From Promethearchaeia archaeon (GTDB taxonomy: Archaea; Asgardarchaeota; Lokiarchaeia; Sigyniarchaeales; SOKP01), in NCBI GenBank assembly GCA_029856295.1, contig JAHQWS010000099.1:1-7673 (forward strand): a stretch of DNA of 7,673 nt, written 5' to 3'. A program made the position numbers and the translations under genes. This document shows positions 1-6,122 of the stretch, in pieces (position 1 is the stretch's first letter; each line of letters opens with the position of its first letter). The notes below the pieces were generated by a model, which did no database searches, was not told the origin of the DNA, and saw only the letters and a list, made by a program, of their open reading frames with translations.

Positions 1-1
1 T

Positions 2-2167
2 AAAAAGCTTGGTGAAAAATTGACATTTGAACTCCATTCTTTTCGGGGCTTTACAGATAAAGAAAGTTTGAAACAATTAGGAGAACGTAAACCACAGCCT
101 TTCCATATTTCAGATGAAGATATTGCAAATTTGATTGAAATCATTCCTTTTTGGAAAGGAAAATCACTTTACAGTGATATAATATATAAAAGAATGCAAG
201 ATGAGAAAATAATTTCAAGGGATGATAATACAGCTGCGTCTGCTCCGAATATTGCTGTAATGACCGGAACGAATGAGGGACATTTATGTGCTGGTTATGA
301 AAAATTATTGAAATTAGGTTATTCTGGCATAATTAAAGAGGCAGAATCTTTTCAAAAGAGATTAGAGCAAGATGATCCCGAATTTAAAGAGAAATATGCG
401 TTTTATGATGCTGTTAAAATAAATTATCACGCAGCTATAGAATTTGCGCTTCGATATTCTAAACTTGCTCATGAAATGGCTAAAAGGGAAAAGTACGTAA
501 AAAGAAAAAGCGAACTGAATTCAATTGCAGAGTGTCTGGAAAATATCTCAAAAAGAGCACCAAGTTCATTCTACGAATCGATTCAATGTATATGGTTTAC
601 TCAAAATATAGCAAACATCATTTATTATAGAAGTGTTTTAGCTTTAGGCAGATTAGATCAAATCATATGGCCATATTATCATAAAGATGTTAAAGAAAAT
701 AAAATAACAAAAGACTTTGCATTAGAGCTTATAGAGGAATTAAACTTAAAACTTACCTGGAATTGTACATTATTACCTACAAACTATACCGCAGCATCGA
801 ACGCAATAGGTTTAAATACGCAAACAATAACAATTTCTGGAATTGATAAGAAAGGAGAGGATTCTACGAATGAACTCTCCTACTTATTCTTAGAAGCCTA
901 TAAAAATATAAAATCTCTTACATCGGATCTTTCAATAAGAATCCACAAGAATACACCTAAGGAATTTTTTCTGGAAGCTTTAAAAGTGTTTCAATCTACC
1001 TCAGGAATCGCCTTTTATAATGACGAAATTATAGTTCCGGCATTAAAGAAAGCAGGATATTCTTTAGAAGATGCTCGGAATTATGTTCTTATTGGATGTG
1101 TTGAACCGACATCTCAAGGAAACAATTTCGCGGCAACTGGGCATATGTTTTTAAATTTACCCGGTGTATTGGAGTTAACGCTTAATAATGGCTATAGTCA
1201 TTTTTCTGGTCAGAATGATGGACTACAAACCGGAGATCTTGCTAAATTTAAAACATATAATGAGTTTTATGAAGCTTTTACACAACAACTTCAGTACAAT
1301 ATTAAAAAAGCGGCACTAATTGCTAATGTAATGGACGAAGAAGCAATGAAATGGTGCCAACAGCCATTTATCTCGGCAACACTTGAGGGCTGTTTAGAAA
1401 AAGGGAAAGATTATACTCAAGGTGGCGCAAAATATAATTTCTCTTCGATAACAGCGTTTAGTTTTGCCAGCTTAGTCAACTCTATATATAACATAAAAAA
1501 AGTGGTCTATGAACAAAAATTAATGTCTTTACCTGAATTGGTCAATATTTTAAATTCAAACTTTAAAAAACAAAATGTATTTCGCAAGCAATTATTAAAT
1601 AAATATCAAAAATGGGGTAATGATCAGGAAGAAATTGATGCAATTGCGGTTGAATTATGGGATCTATATTGCCAAGAAGTAATTAAACATAAACCCCTTA
1701 GAGGAGGTCGATTCAATCCAGGCGCTTATTCAATGGGGGTCCATGTCTTAGAAGGATTGATTACGATGGCAACTTCTGATGGACGTAAAGCCTTTCAGCC
1801 TTTGTCTAATAGTCTATCTCCTACTAATCAGACTGAACGAAATGGAATCACAGCAACCTTAAATTCAGTTGCAAAATTAAACTACACATTAGCAACGAAT
1901 GGCGTAGCTGTTAATATGAGATTTCATCCTCAAAATCTTGAAGGAGAAGAAAACGTAGAGAAGTTTTATCACCTCCTAAGAACCTATTTTGACAAGGGTG
2001 GTATGCAAATTCAACCAACAGTTGTATCTACTGATACCTTAAGAGATGCTCAAAAACATCCTGAGAATTATACCGATTTAATAGTAAAAGTGGGAGGATA
2101 TAATGCAAATTTTACCGATCTAGGCACTGCTATCCAAAATGATATAATTGATCGTTTAGAATTTTAA
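2..2167 (+). CDS. Glycyl radical enzyme, PFL/dehydratase-like family, 5'-truncated by window edge
   Basis: Anaerobic glycyl radical enzyme: a stored backbone glycyl radical makes a thiyl radical on the catalytic cysteine, which attacks the substrate. The reading frame is open to the left edge (721 residues visible from base 2), while the family is usually about 780-850 residues, so roughly 80-100 N-terminal residues are upstream. A TTG at 20 is therefore not a credible start. Visible landmarks, counted from base 2: GHLCAGYEK at 93-101, GRLDQIIWPYY near 216, the active-site GCVEP with Cys366 (bases 1097-1099) and Glu368, and the C-terminal glycyl loop KVGGYNANF with radical Gly699 (bases 2096-2098), followed by the usual DIIDRLEF-like tail. 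The Cys-x-Glu pair is typical of eliminating or dehydrating members and is absent from true pyruvate formate-lyase, which has a Cys-Cys pair. The substrate cannot be assigned. No activating enzyme is in view. It is probably co-transcribed with the next gene, 40 bases downstream. Confidence 0.93.
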   Translation, partial: KKLGEKLTFELHSFRGFTDKESLKQLGERKPQPFHISDEDIANLIEIIPFWKGKSLYSDIIYKRMQDEKIISRDDNTAASAPNIAVMTGTNEGHLCAGYEKLLKLGYSGIIKEAESFQKRLEQDDPEFKEKYAFYDAVKINYHAAIEFALRYSKLAHEMAKREKYVKRKSELNSIAECLENISKRAPSSFYESIQCIWFTQNIANIIYYRSVLALGRLDQIIWPYYHKDVKENKITKDFALELIEELNLKLTWNCTLLPTNYTAASNAIGLNTQTITISGIDKKGEDSTNELSYLFLEAYKNIKSLTSDLSIRIHKNTPKEFFLEALKVFQSTSGIAFYNDEIIVPALKKAGYSLEDARNYVLIGCVEPTSQGNNFAATGHMFLNLPGVLELTLNNGYSHFSGQNDGLQTGDLAKFKTYNEFYEAFTQQLQYNIKKAALIANVMDEEAMKWCQQPFISATLEGCLEKGKDYTQGGAKYNFSSITAFSFASLVNSIYNIKKVVYEQKLMSLPELVNILNSNFKKQNVFRKQLLNKYQKWGNDQEEIDAIAVELWDLYCQEVIKHKPLRGGRFNPGAYSMGVHVLEGLITMATSDGRKAFQPLSNSLSPTNQTERNGITATLNSVAKLNYTLATNGVAVNMRFHPQNLEGEENVEKFYHLLRTYFDKGGMQIQPTVVSTDTLRDAQKHPENYTDLIVKVGGYNANFTDLGTAIQNDIIDRLEF

Positions 2168-2197
2168 TTATAATAGAAGCAAATTTTCAAACAATAT

Positions 2198-2201
2198 GGT
2201 G
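2198..2201 (+). promoter_or_regulatory. Shine-Dalgarno core GGTG deciding a TTG start
   Basis: GGTG, part of the archaeal GGAGGTGATC consensus, lies six bases before the TTG at 2208. An in-frame stop (TAA, 2202-2204) sits directly before that TTG, and the encoded protein then begins with a textbook flavodoxin first strand and phosphate loop. The TTG is therefore the only sensible start. Confidence 0.5.
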
Positions 2202-2207
2202 TAATTA

Positions 2208-3020
2208 TTGAAAATCGCATTATACTACTTTTCTGGAACAGGAAACACTGAAAGAATTGCTGATACAATAGCAAGAGAATTAGAAGAACTCAATGTTGAG
2301 ATTGATACATTTAATATCACAAGCTATAAAGAAAGGCAGCAGAATTATGATTTAGCTCATTATAATGCCTTTATCTTCGGGTTTCCGATTTATGCTTGGA
2401 GGGCTCCAAGAGTTGTAAGAGAATGGCTTAAATCTTTAAATGGAAAAGGAAAAAGATGCGCTACTTTCTTTACATATGGAGGTGTTACTTTTGGTGCTGC
2501 ACATTATAATACTAAAGAAATTTTAGAGGGGAGTAATTTTATTCTCATAGCTTCTTCAGAATTTCCGGGAAAACATACATTTAATTTAGCAGGATGGGAT
2601 TTTTTAGAGAATCGACCTGATAAGGGAGATTTCGACATAGCAAAAAAGTTTGCGAGAAAAATTTTGAAAAGATTTCAAGAAAAGGAAATTAGTAGAATTG
2701 ATATTGAAGATCCTATGATTTCAAAACAAATTTTTGAGAAATTTGAAAAAAGGGAAAAGAGTCTTCCTAAACCATCTAGGAGCGGAAAAGAATGCAGTAT
2801 GTGCCGAACTTGTGAAGAAGTTTGCCCTTCAAGCGCAATGAATGCAGATACTGGTGAGGCCGATAATGATAAATGCCTAAGATGCTTAAGATGCATGATT
2901 AATTGCCCTGACAATGTATTAGAAATTGCTGATATGAGTAAAATAATTGAATTCATTCTAAATGCTAATAATTTAACTAAACATGAGTTAGAAAGAAGAA
3001 AAAGTAAAATTTATTGCTAA
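2208..3020 (+). CDS. EFR1-type flavodoxin-ferredoxin fusion protein
   Basis: Soluble electron-transfer protein of 270 residues with two modules. Residues 1-160 are flavodoxin-like: MKIALYYFSGTGNT carries the FMN phosphate loop (Ser9-Gly-Thr-Gly-Asn-Thr14), with GFPIYAWRAP at 58-67 and FTYGG at 88-92 as the flavin-contacting loops. Residues 196-234 form a ferredoxin domain with two cluster motifs, C196-x2-C199-x2-C202-x3-C206-P and C223-x2-C226-x2-C229-x3-C233-P, each able to hold a [4Fe-4S] cluster. This is the arrangement of the EFR1 ferredoxin family common in anaerobic archaea and clostridia. The start is TTG (see the GGTG site). It follows the glycyl radical enzyme by 40 bases on the same strand. 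Because flavodoxin is the known reductant of the pyruvate formate-lyase activating enzyme in E. coli, a role as electron donor for activating the neighbour is plausible, but this is inference. No membrane segment or signal peptide is seen. Confidence 0.88.
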   Translation: MKIALYYFSGTGNTERIADTIARELEELNVEIDTFNITSYKERQQNYDLAHYNAFIFGFPIYAWRAPRVVREWLKSLNGKGKRCATFFTYGGVTFGAAHYNTKEILEGSNFILIASSEFPGKHTFNLAGWDFLENRPDKGDFDIAKKFARKILKRFQEKEISRIDIEDPMISKQIFEKFEKREKSLPKPSRSGKECSMCRTCEEVCPSSAMNADTGEADNDKCLRCLRCMINCPDNVLEIADMSKIIEFILNANNLTKHELERRKSKIYC

Positions 3021-3037
3021 TCGCATTTAAAATGACA

Positions 3038-3067
3038 TTATTGAAAGCTTGGAGCAACTTTCAATAA
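3038..3067. terminator. Stem-loop between convergent genes (candidate bidirectional terminator)
   Basis: Perfect 10-bp inverted repeat, TTATTGAAAG (3038-3047) and CTTTCAATAA (3058-3067), with a 10-base loop. It lies in the 64-base gap between the stop of the EFR1 gene and the stop of the oppositely oriented regulator. No long T-run follows the stem directly on the plus strand; a T-rich stretch comes about 35 bases later. Confidence 0.5.
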
Positions 3068-3084
3068 GGATAACAATTCTAAAT

Positions 3085-3738
3085 TTATCCTTCGAACATT
3101 ACCTTTTTTTTAATTATTTTTCTCAACATTACTGATAATGCGGATTTCGATTTCCCTAATTGATTTGCCAATTTTTCTAAAGAAATTTTCCTCGGAACTT
3201 CAAAAAATCCTGACATTATTGCCCGTTTTAGAACTTCAGATTCTTCCAAGCTTAATTTATACTTCTCATCGGTAATTTCATATGGAGCATTCCCTATTCT
3301 AAGTAATTCATAATTAATCTGTCTTTCATCAAATAACGTTAGTAATTCGTCTATCCTTTTGCGAGTGGAAATTAACCTCCAATAAGCATAGCCATCTCTA
3401 ACGTTAACCGGAAAATTGACAAGAACCCCGCATTTAATTACCCCATATAATAAGTAAGGATCTTTTGTTTTCACATTGAATTTAGCTCTATGTTCTTCCT
3501 TTTCTAATAGGCTAAATTCAAACACGGATGGATGATTTTTAATTTCCTCTATAATTTCATTAACCTTGTAATGCTTTATTTCAATTAATGCATTTCCAAT
3601 TGATTTTTCTATGTCATATGGTAAAAAATGAGAAATTTCCATTTGCAAATCTTTATATTTATTAGAGATCTGAGATATCCATATTTTATCCGGAAATTTA
3701 ATTTTCACACGTGCCAACGATGGTTTCTCAAAGGTCAT
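3085..3738 (-). CDS. Bat-type helix-turn-helix transcriptional regulator (HTH_10 domain)
   Basis: Archaeal DNA-binding regulator of 217 residues. The C-terminal part, about residues 163-213, matches the bacterio-opsin-activator (Bat, HTH_10) domain: LSLEESEVLKRAIMSGFFEVP then RKISLEKLANQLGKSKSALS with the recognition helix near 194-207, ending in a lysine-rich tail. Residues 1-160 resemble the N-terminal sensory half of short archaeal Bat-like regulators, but no cofactor or ligand motif stands out. The ATG at 3738 gives the natural N-terminus. There is no Shine-Dalgarno before it, and a TATA-like box lies about 27 bases upstream, consistent with a leaderless transcript. It is divergent from the iron-sulfur flavoprotein gene at 3914 and convergent with the EFR1 gene, so either neighbour could be its target; the divergent one is the more usual arrangement. 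The signal it senses is unknown. Confidence 0.87.
   Translation of the reverse strand: MTFEKPSLARVKIKFPDKIWISQISNKYKDLQMEISHFLPYDIEKSIGNALIEIKHYKVNEIIEEIKNHPSVFEFSLLEKEEHRAKFNVKTKDPYLLYGVIKCGVLVNFPVNVRDGYAYWRLISTRKRIDELLTLFDERQINYELLRIGNAPYEITDEKYKLSLEESEVLKRAIMSGFFEVPRKISLEKLANQLGKSKSALSVMLRKIIKKKVMFEG
3103..3120 (+). terminator. T-rich tract downstream of the glycyl radical enzyme/EFR1 pair
   Basis: T-rich run on the plus strand (eight consecutive Ts, then AATTATTTT). Archaeal RNA polymerase commonly terminates on such tracts in the non-template strand. It lies inside the 3' end of the convergent regulator, where the reverse strand encodes its lysine-rich tail, so the T-richness may simply reflect lysine codons. 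Confidence 0.3.
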
Positions 3739-3760
3739 ATTAAGGAAAAAAAACTATTTT

Positions 3761-3770
3761 ACTTTTTAAT
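3761..3770 (-). promoter_or_regulatory. TATA-like box for the HTH regulator
   Basis: On the minus strand this reads ATTAAAAAGT, preceded by an A-rich stretch that could act as a BRE. Its centre is about 27 bases before the ATG at 3738, the spacing expected for a leaderless archaeal transcript. The surrounding DNA is very AT-rich, so chance matches are likely. Confidence 0.35.
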
Positions 3771-3873
3771 TTTTTTCTTACTTCTATACAAAATAACATT
3801 TATCATGGAAATTAAAATATAAAATAAGAGCGAAACTTAATTGTTTTTCAAGATTTAAACGAAGAAAATACTT

Positions 3874-3886
3874 ACAAATTTAAAAA
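3874..3886 (+). promoter_or_regulatory. BRE/TATA-like box for the iron-sulfur flavoprotein gene
   Basis: TTTAAAAA at 3879-3886 fits the archaeal TATA consensus and follows ACAAA (3874-3878), a plausible BRE. The box centre is about 31 bases before the ATG at 3914, predicting a leader of only a few bases. The gene has no clear Shine-Dalgarno. The 175-base gap to the regulator (3739-3913) holds no other gene. Confidence 0.42.
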
Positions 3887-3913
3887 GAAATAAAACCTAT
3901 ATGTGTAAAGATT

Positions 3914-4531
3914 ATGAAAATTTTAGCAGTTATGGGAAGTTATCGAAAAGGGAAGACAATAGATACCCTTATAGACAAAGCAATAGAAGGCGCTAAAGCG
4001 AATAATGATACGGTTGAAGTTGAGAAAATTTCACTTATAGATCAGAATATAGAATTTTGTAGGGGTTGCATGACATGTTTTAGAGATGATCCTTCTAAAG
4101 AAATGGCTAAATGCGCAATTACCGACGATATGAATACACTTAATCCAAAAATTCTCGAAGCGGATGGTTATATATTCGGAACTCCAGTGTTTATGGCTCA
4201 TGAAACGGCAATCATGAAAAGATTTTTAGAACGTCTCTGTTATGTATTCGCAAAACCAGCACCAAAACGAACAAAACTTGTTATCCCTAAAGATTGTCCA
4301 ATGCCCAGATCTAATAGAAAGAAAAAGGCAATTATAATCACAAGTTCTGGGATAATAAAACCTCGATGGAAAAAATTCTGTGATGATGCAACTCCCCTCA
4401 TTAAACAGACAATTAAGGATAGTTTAAATGCAAAGGTCGTTGGAACTATGTATGCTGGAGCAATTATGAAGTTAGGCGTTGATAAATATTGCAATAAAGC
4501 ATATGAACTTGGAAAACAATTAACTTCTTAA
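3914..4531 (+). CDS. Iron-sulfur flavoprotein-like FMN reductase-family protein
   Basis: Flavodoxin-fold redox protein of 205 residues, NADPH-dependent FMN reductase / iron-sulfur flavoprotein superfamily. The first strand and FMN phosphate loop are MKILAVMGSYRKGKT (1-15). A cysteine cluster follows at C49-x2-C52-x2-C55-x11-C67, leading into the typical ITDDMN (69-74). GTPVFMAHETAIMKRFLERL (89-108) is the second flavin-contact region. The spacing before the fourth cysteine is longer than the 4-7 residues of the classic archaeal iron-sulfur flavoprotein, so cluster binding is likely but not certain. Residues 115-138 are unusually basic, and a further Cys156 (KKFCDD) lies in the C-terminal third. 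Such proteins pass electrons between ferredoxin and small acceptors in anaerobes; the substrate is unknown. It is divergent from the HTH regulator, and a small flavodoxin follows 60 bases downstream. Confidence 0.83.
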   Translation: MKILAVMGSYRKGKTIDTLIDKAIEGAKANNDTVEVEKISLIDQNIEFCRGCMTCFRDDPSKEMAKCAITDDMNTLNPKILEADGYIFGTPVFMAHETAIMKRFLERLCYVFAKPAPKRTKLVIPKDCPMPRSNRKKKAIIITSSGIIKPRWKKFCDDATPLIKQTIKDSLNAKVVGTMYAGAIMKLGVDKYCNKAYELGKQLTS

Positions 4532-4577
4532 TTAAATGGTTAATTAATTTGAAGTAATTCAATTAAACTAGTTAATT
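4528..4577. repeat. Nested AT-rich inverted repeats between the flavoprotein and flavodoxin genes
   Basis: Two copies of the palindrome TTAATTAA (4528-4535 and 4540-4547), four bases apart, the first overlapping the upstream stop codon. Next comes TTGAA-GTAA-TTCAA (4549-4562), then AATTAA-ACTAG-TTAATT (4561-4577), ending 14 bases before the flavodoxin ATG. This could be an operator or part of an internal promoter. In DNA this AT-rich some of it may be chance. Confidence 0.3.
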
Positions 4578-4591
4578 TGTGGGTAAATAAT

Positions 4592-5056
4592 ATGAAAAAT
4601 GTATGGGTAATCAATAATTCAAAATATGGGAATTCTGAAAAATTGTCAAATGATATTGCAGCAGGATTAAAAGATAAATTTAACGTAAAGGTGGGCGGTA
4701 TAAAAACCATCAATCCTGAAGAAATTGCTGGAGATAATCCTGAAGCATTAATAATTGGCGGGAGGATTATTGCTATGAATACAGATCGAAAAATGACAAA
4801 ATTCGTTAAGGGTTTAGGAACTTATTTTGAAGAACAGATACCAAAAATAGCTACTTTCTATACGCATAGTGCATCATGGAAAGAAAGATTTTCAAAGGGC
4901 ATGAAAAAGGCTCTTGAGAAATCTACTTGTATTGGTGATTTTTGTCAAGATATTCTTGAGGTGACAATTCAAGGTCAGAAAGGACCTGCTGCAGAAGGTC
5001 AAGAAGAAAAAATTCAAAACTATATTAAGTTGCTTTTAGAATATCTTGAAGAGTAA
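4592..5056 (+). CDS. Small flavodoxin-like protein
   Basis: Short-chain flavodoxin-domain protein of 154 residues. MKNVWVINNSKYGNSEKLS carries the first strand and the FMN phosphate loop (Asn9-Ser-Lys-Tyr-Gly-Asn-Ser15), the SKYGNTE-type motif of flavodoxins. ALIIGGRI (52-59) and IATFYTHSASWKERF (86-100) fit the next strands and flavin loops. No iron-sulfur motif is present (only Cys113 and Cys118), nor any membrane segment. I chose ATG 4592 because translation from the in-frame TTG at 4577 would only add five residues ahead of the normal flavodoxin start. It lies 60 bases after the iron-sulfur flavoprotein gene on the same strand and may share its transcript, although the palindromic spacer allows its own promoter. 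Likely a one-electron FMN carrier; the partner is unknown. The middle loop is short of the classic acidic flavodoxin pattern, so it could be a flavodoxin-domain oxidoreductase and not a carrier. Confidence 0.82.
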   Translation: MKNVWVINNSKYGNSEKLSNDIAAGLKDKFNVKVGGIKTINPEEIAGDNPEALIIGGRIIAMNTDRKMTKFVKGLGTYFEEQIPKIATFYTHSASWKERFSKGMKKALEKSTCIGDFCQDILEVTIQGQKGPAAEGQEEKIQNYIKLLLEYLEE

Positions 5057-5101
5057 TCTTTACTCTTAGCTTATTGAGTTTGAAAATATGTAATAAAATT
5101 T

Positions 5102-5129
5102 AATTAAAAAATTCTACTAATTTTTAATT
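5102..5129. terminator. Stem-loop with T-tract between convergent genes (candidate bidirectional terminator)
   Basis: A 9-bp inverted repeat, AATTAAAAA (5102-5110) and TTTTTAATT (5121-5129), with a 10-base loop. On the plus strand it runs into TTTTT (5128-5132); on the minus strand its A-run arm reads as a T-tract. It sits in the 78-base gap between the stops of the flavodoxin and the membrane polyferredoxin genes. Confidence 0.5.
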
Positions 5130-5134
5130 TTTAT

Positions 5135-5968
5135 CTAACTCTTATCAAAAATAATTGCGTTTTGGGGACATATTTCCCTACATCTATTACATTCATAACA
5201 TTCTCCTTTAGAGCTGTCCCTGAATGCTTCTTGAGTGGGGCATATTTTTTCACATAATCCACATTCCGTACAATCTTCTGTTCTAACATATTTATAGCGG
5301 CTGAATCGACTAGTTATTGATGCTAAAGCACCAAAGGGACATAGGTACCTACACCAAGGGCGATAAATAAAAATACTTAGAATAATCACTATCACTAAAA
5401 TAATGAAAGGAATTATTAATGCAACCGCTAGTGGATTGCTGATATGACTATAACCCCTGAAGGGACTTAAAATTTGGAGCACAGCTAAACCCCAAATTAT
5501 TGAAACTATTCCAGTAAATATAAAGAATATCCATCTAATAAGGTTTGCCCATTTTTGATTAGTTTTAAGGGCAACTTTCACATTTTCCTGCTCTTTGAGA
5601 TTCGATTTAAAATTTATTTTAGAACATAATTCTTGAATCGCTCCAACTGGACATGCATACCCGCAAAATATTCTACCAATAACCAAAGTACTGAGTAATA
5701 AAAGACCAAAAATGATGAGCATGGGTGTAAAAATTGAATTTCCTCGTAGTAATAGAAAGAGTTGTTGAATAGGATTTACAGGATTTGGATTTGCTCCTAA
5801 TATGATACCTCCAATTATCACTGAAATTATTAGTATTAAGATTTGATAGAATTTTTTCAATTTTGCTTTTTTTATTAAGAAAGATGTGACTATTATAAGA
5901 GTTATCCACAAAACAAACATCGAAAATACATTTACTAAGTTTACATCTCCTAAGTTTTCTTGGAACAT
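5135..5968 (-). CDS. NapH-type membrane polyferredoxin (4Fe-4S membrane protein)
   Basis: Membrane electron-transfer protein of 277 residues in the NapH/CcoG-like 4Fe-4S family. Hydrophobic helices lie at about 12-32, 41-59, 81-98, 146-168 and 179-202. Two CxxxCP motifs follow helices 3 and 5: C102-GYA-C106-PVGA and C206-RYL-C210-PFGA. A C-terminal ferredoxin domain has C233-x2-C236-x2-C239-x3-C243-P and C257-x2-C260-x2-C263-x3-C267-P. The basic loop at 33-39 and the lysine-rich loop at 117-139 put both CxxxCP motifs and the ferredoxin domain in the cytoplasm, with the N-terminus outside. Homologues pass electrons between the membrane (quinol or an FMN-binding partner) and soluble redox proteins. 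None of the usual partners (NapG, periplasmic FMN-binding protein) is adjacent. The ATG at 5968 is the first in frame; an AT-rich box lies about 20 bases upstream. It follows the hydrolase gene on the same strand after a 154-base gap (5969-6122) in which I see no gene. Confidence 0.88.
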   Translation of the reverse strand: MFQENLGDVNLVNVFSMFVLWITLIIVTSFLIKKAKLKKFYQILILIISVIIGGIILGANPNPVNPIQQLFLLLRGNSIFTPMLIIFGLLLLSTLVIGRIFCGYACPVGAIQELCSKINFKSNLKEQENVKVALKTNQKWANLIRWIFFIFTGIVSIIWGLAVLQILSPFRGYSHISNPLAVALIIPFIILVIVIILSIFIYRPWCRYLCPFGALASITSRFSRYKYVRTEDCTECGLCEKICPTQEAFRDSSKGECYECNRCREICPQNAIIFDKS

Positions 5969-6122
5969 TTTTTTTCAACAAGATAAATATATTATGAATC
6001 TGAATTAATAGTATTAATTAAATTATATATTAATTACATCTTATTCAAGATTAAATTATTGTTTACCTGAGTTTATTCTTTTTGTTTTATTCCTTAAAGT
6101 ATTAATGGATTTTCTCATTACA

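Noticed and set aside
20..22. TTG as the start of the glycyl radical enzyme
   Set aside because: The frame is open to the window edge and the protein would lack the family's conserved N-terminal region, so the true start lies upstream.
2..2167. Calling the enzyme pyruvate formate-lyase or choline trimethylamine-lyase
   Set aside because: It has GCVEP and not the adjacent Cys-Cys pair of pyruvate formate-lyase. For choline lyase the active-site neighbourhood does not match well, and no microcompartment or choline genes are in view.
2675..2956. 93-codon reverse open frame inside the EFR1 gene
   Set aside because: It lies opposite the ferredoxin domain, and the well-supported cysteine motifs are on the other strand.
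2205..3047. ATTATTGAAA repeated at the start (2205) and just after the end (3037) of the EFR1 gene
   Set aside because: A 10-base AT-rich match is expected by chance; there are no target-site features or matching flanks that would suggest a mobile element.
3628..3822. 64-codon forward open frame with a hydrophobic tail over the regulator's 5' end
   Set aside because: It overlaps the regulator's N-terminus and its promoter; the hydrophobic stretch comes from T-rich promoter DNA.
4240..4494. 84-codon reverse open frame inside the iron-sulfur flavoprotein gene
   Set aside because: Antisense to a gene with clear family motifs and no recognisable protein features of its own.
4577..4591. TTG 4577 as the start of the small flavodoxin
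   Set aside because: It adds five residues before a normal flavodoxin N-terminus; ATG 4592 fits the family start better.
5673..5981. 102-codon reverse open frame overlapping the membrane polyferredoxin
   Set aside because: Same strand but a different frame from a gene with intact cysteine motifs and helices; low-complexity Asn/Lys/Ser-rich product.
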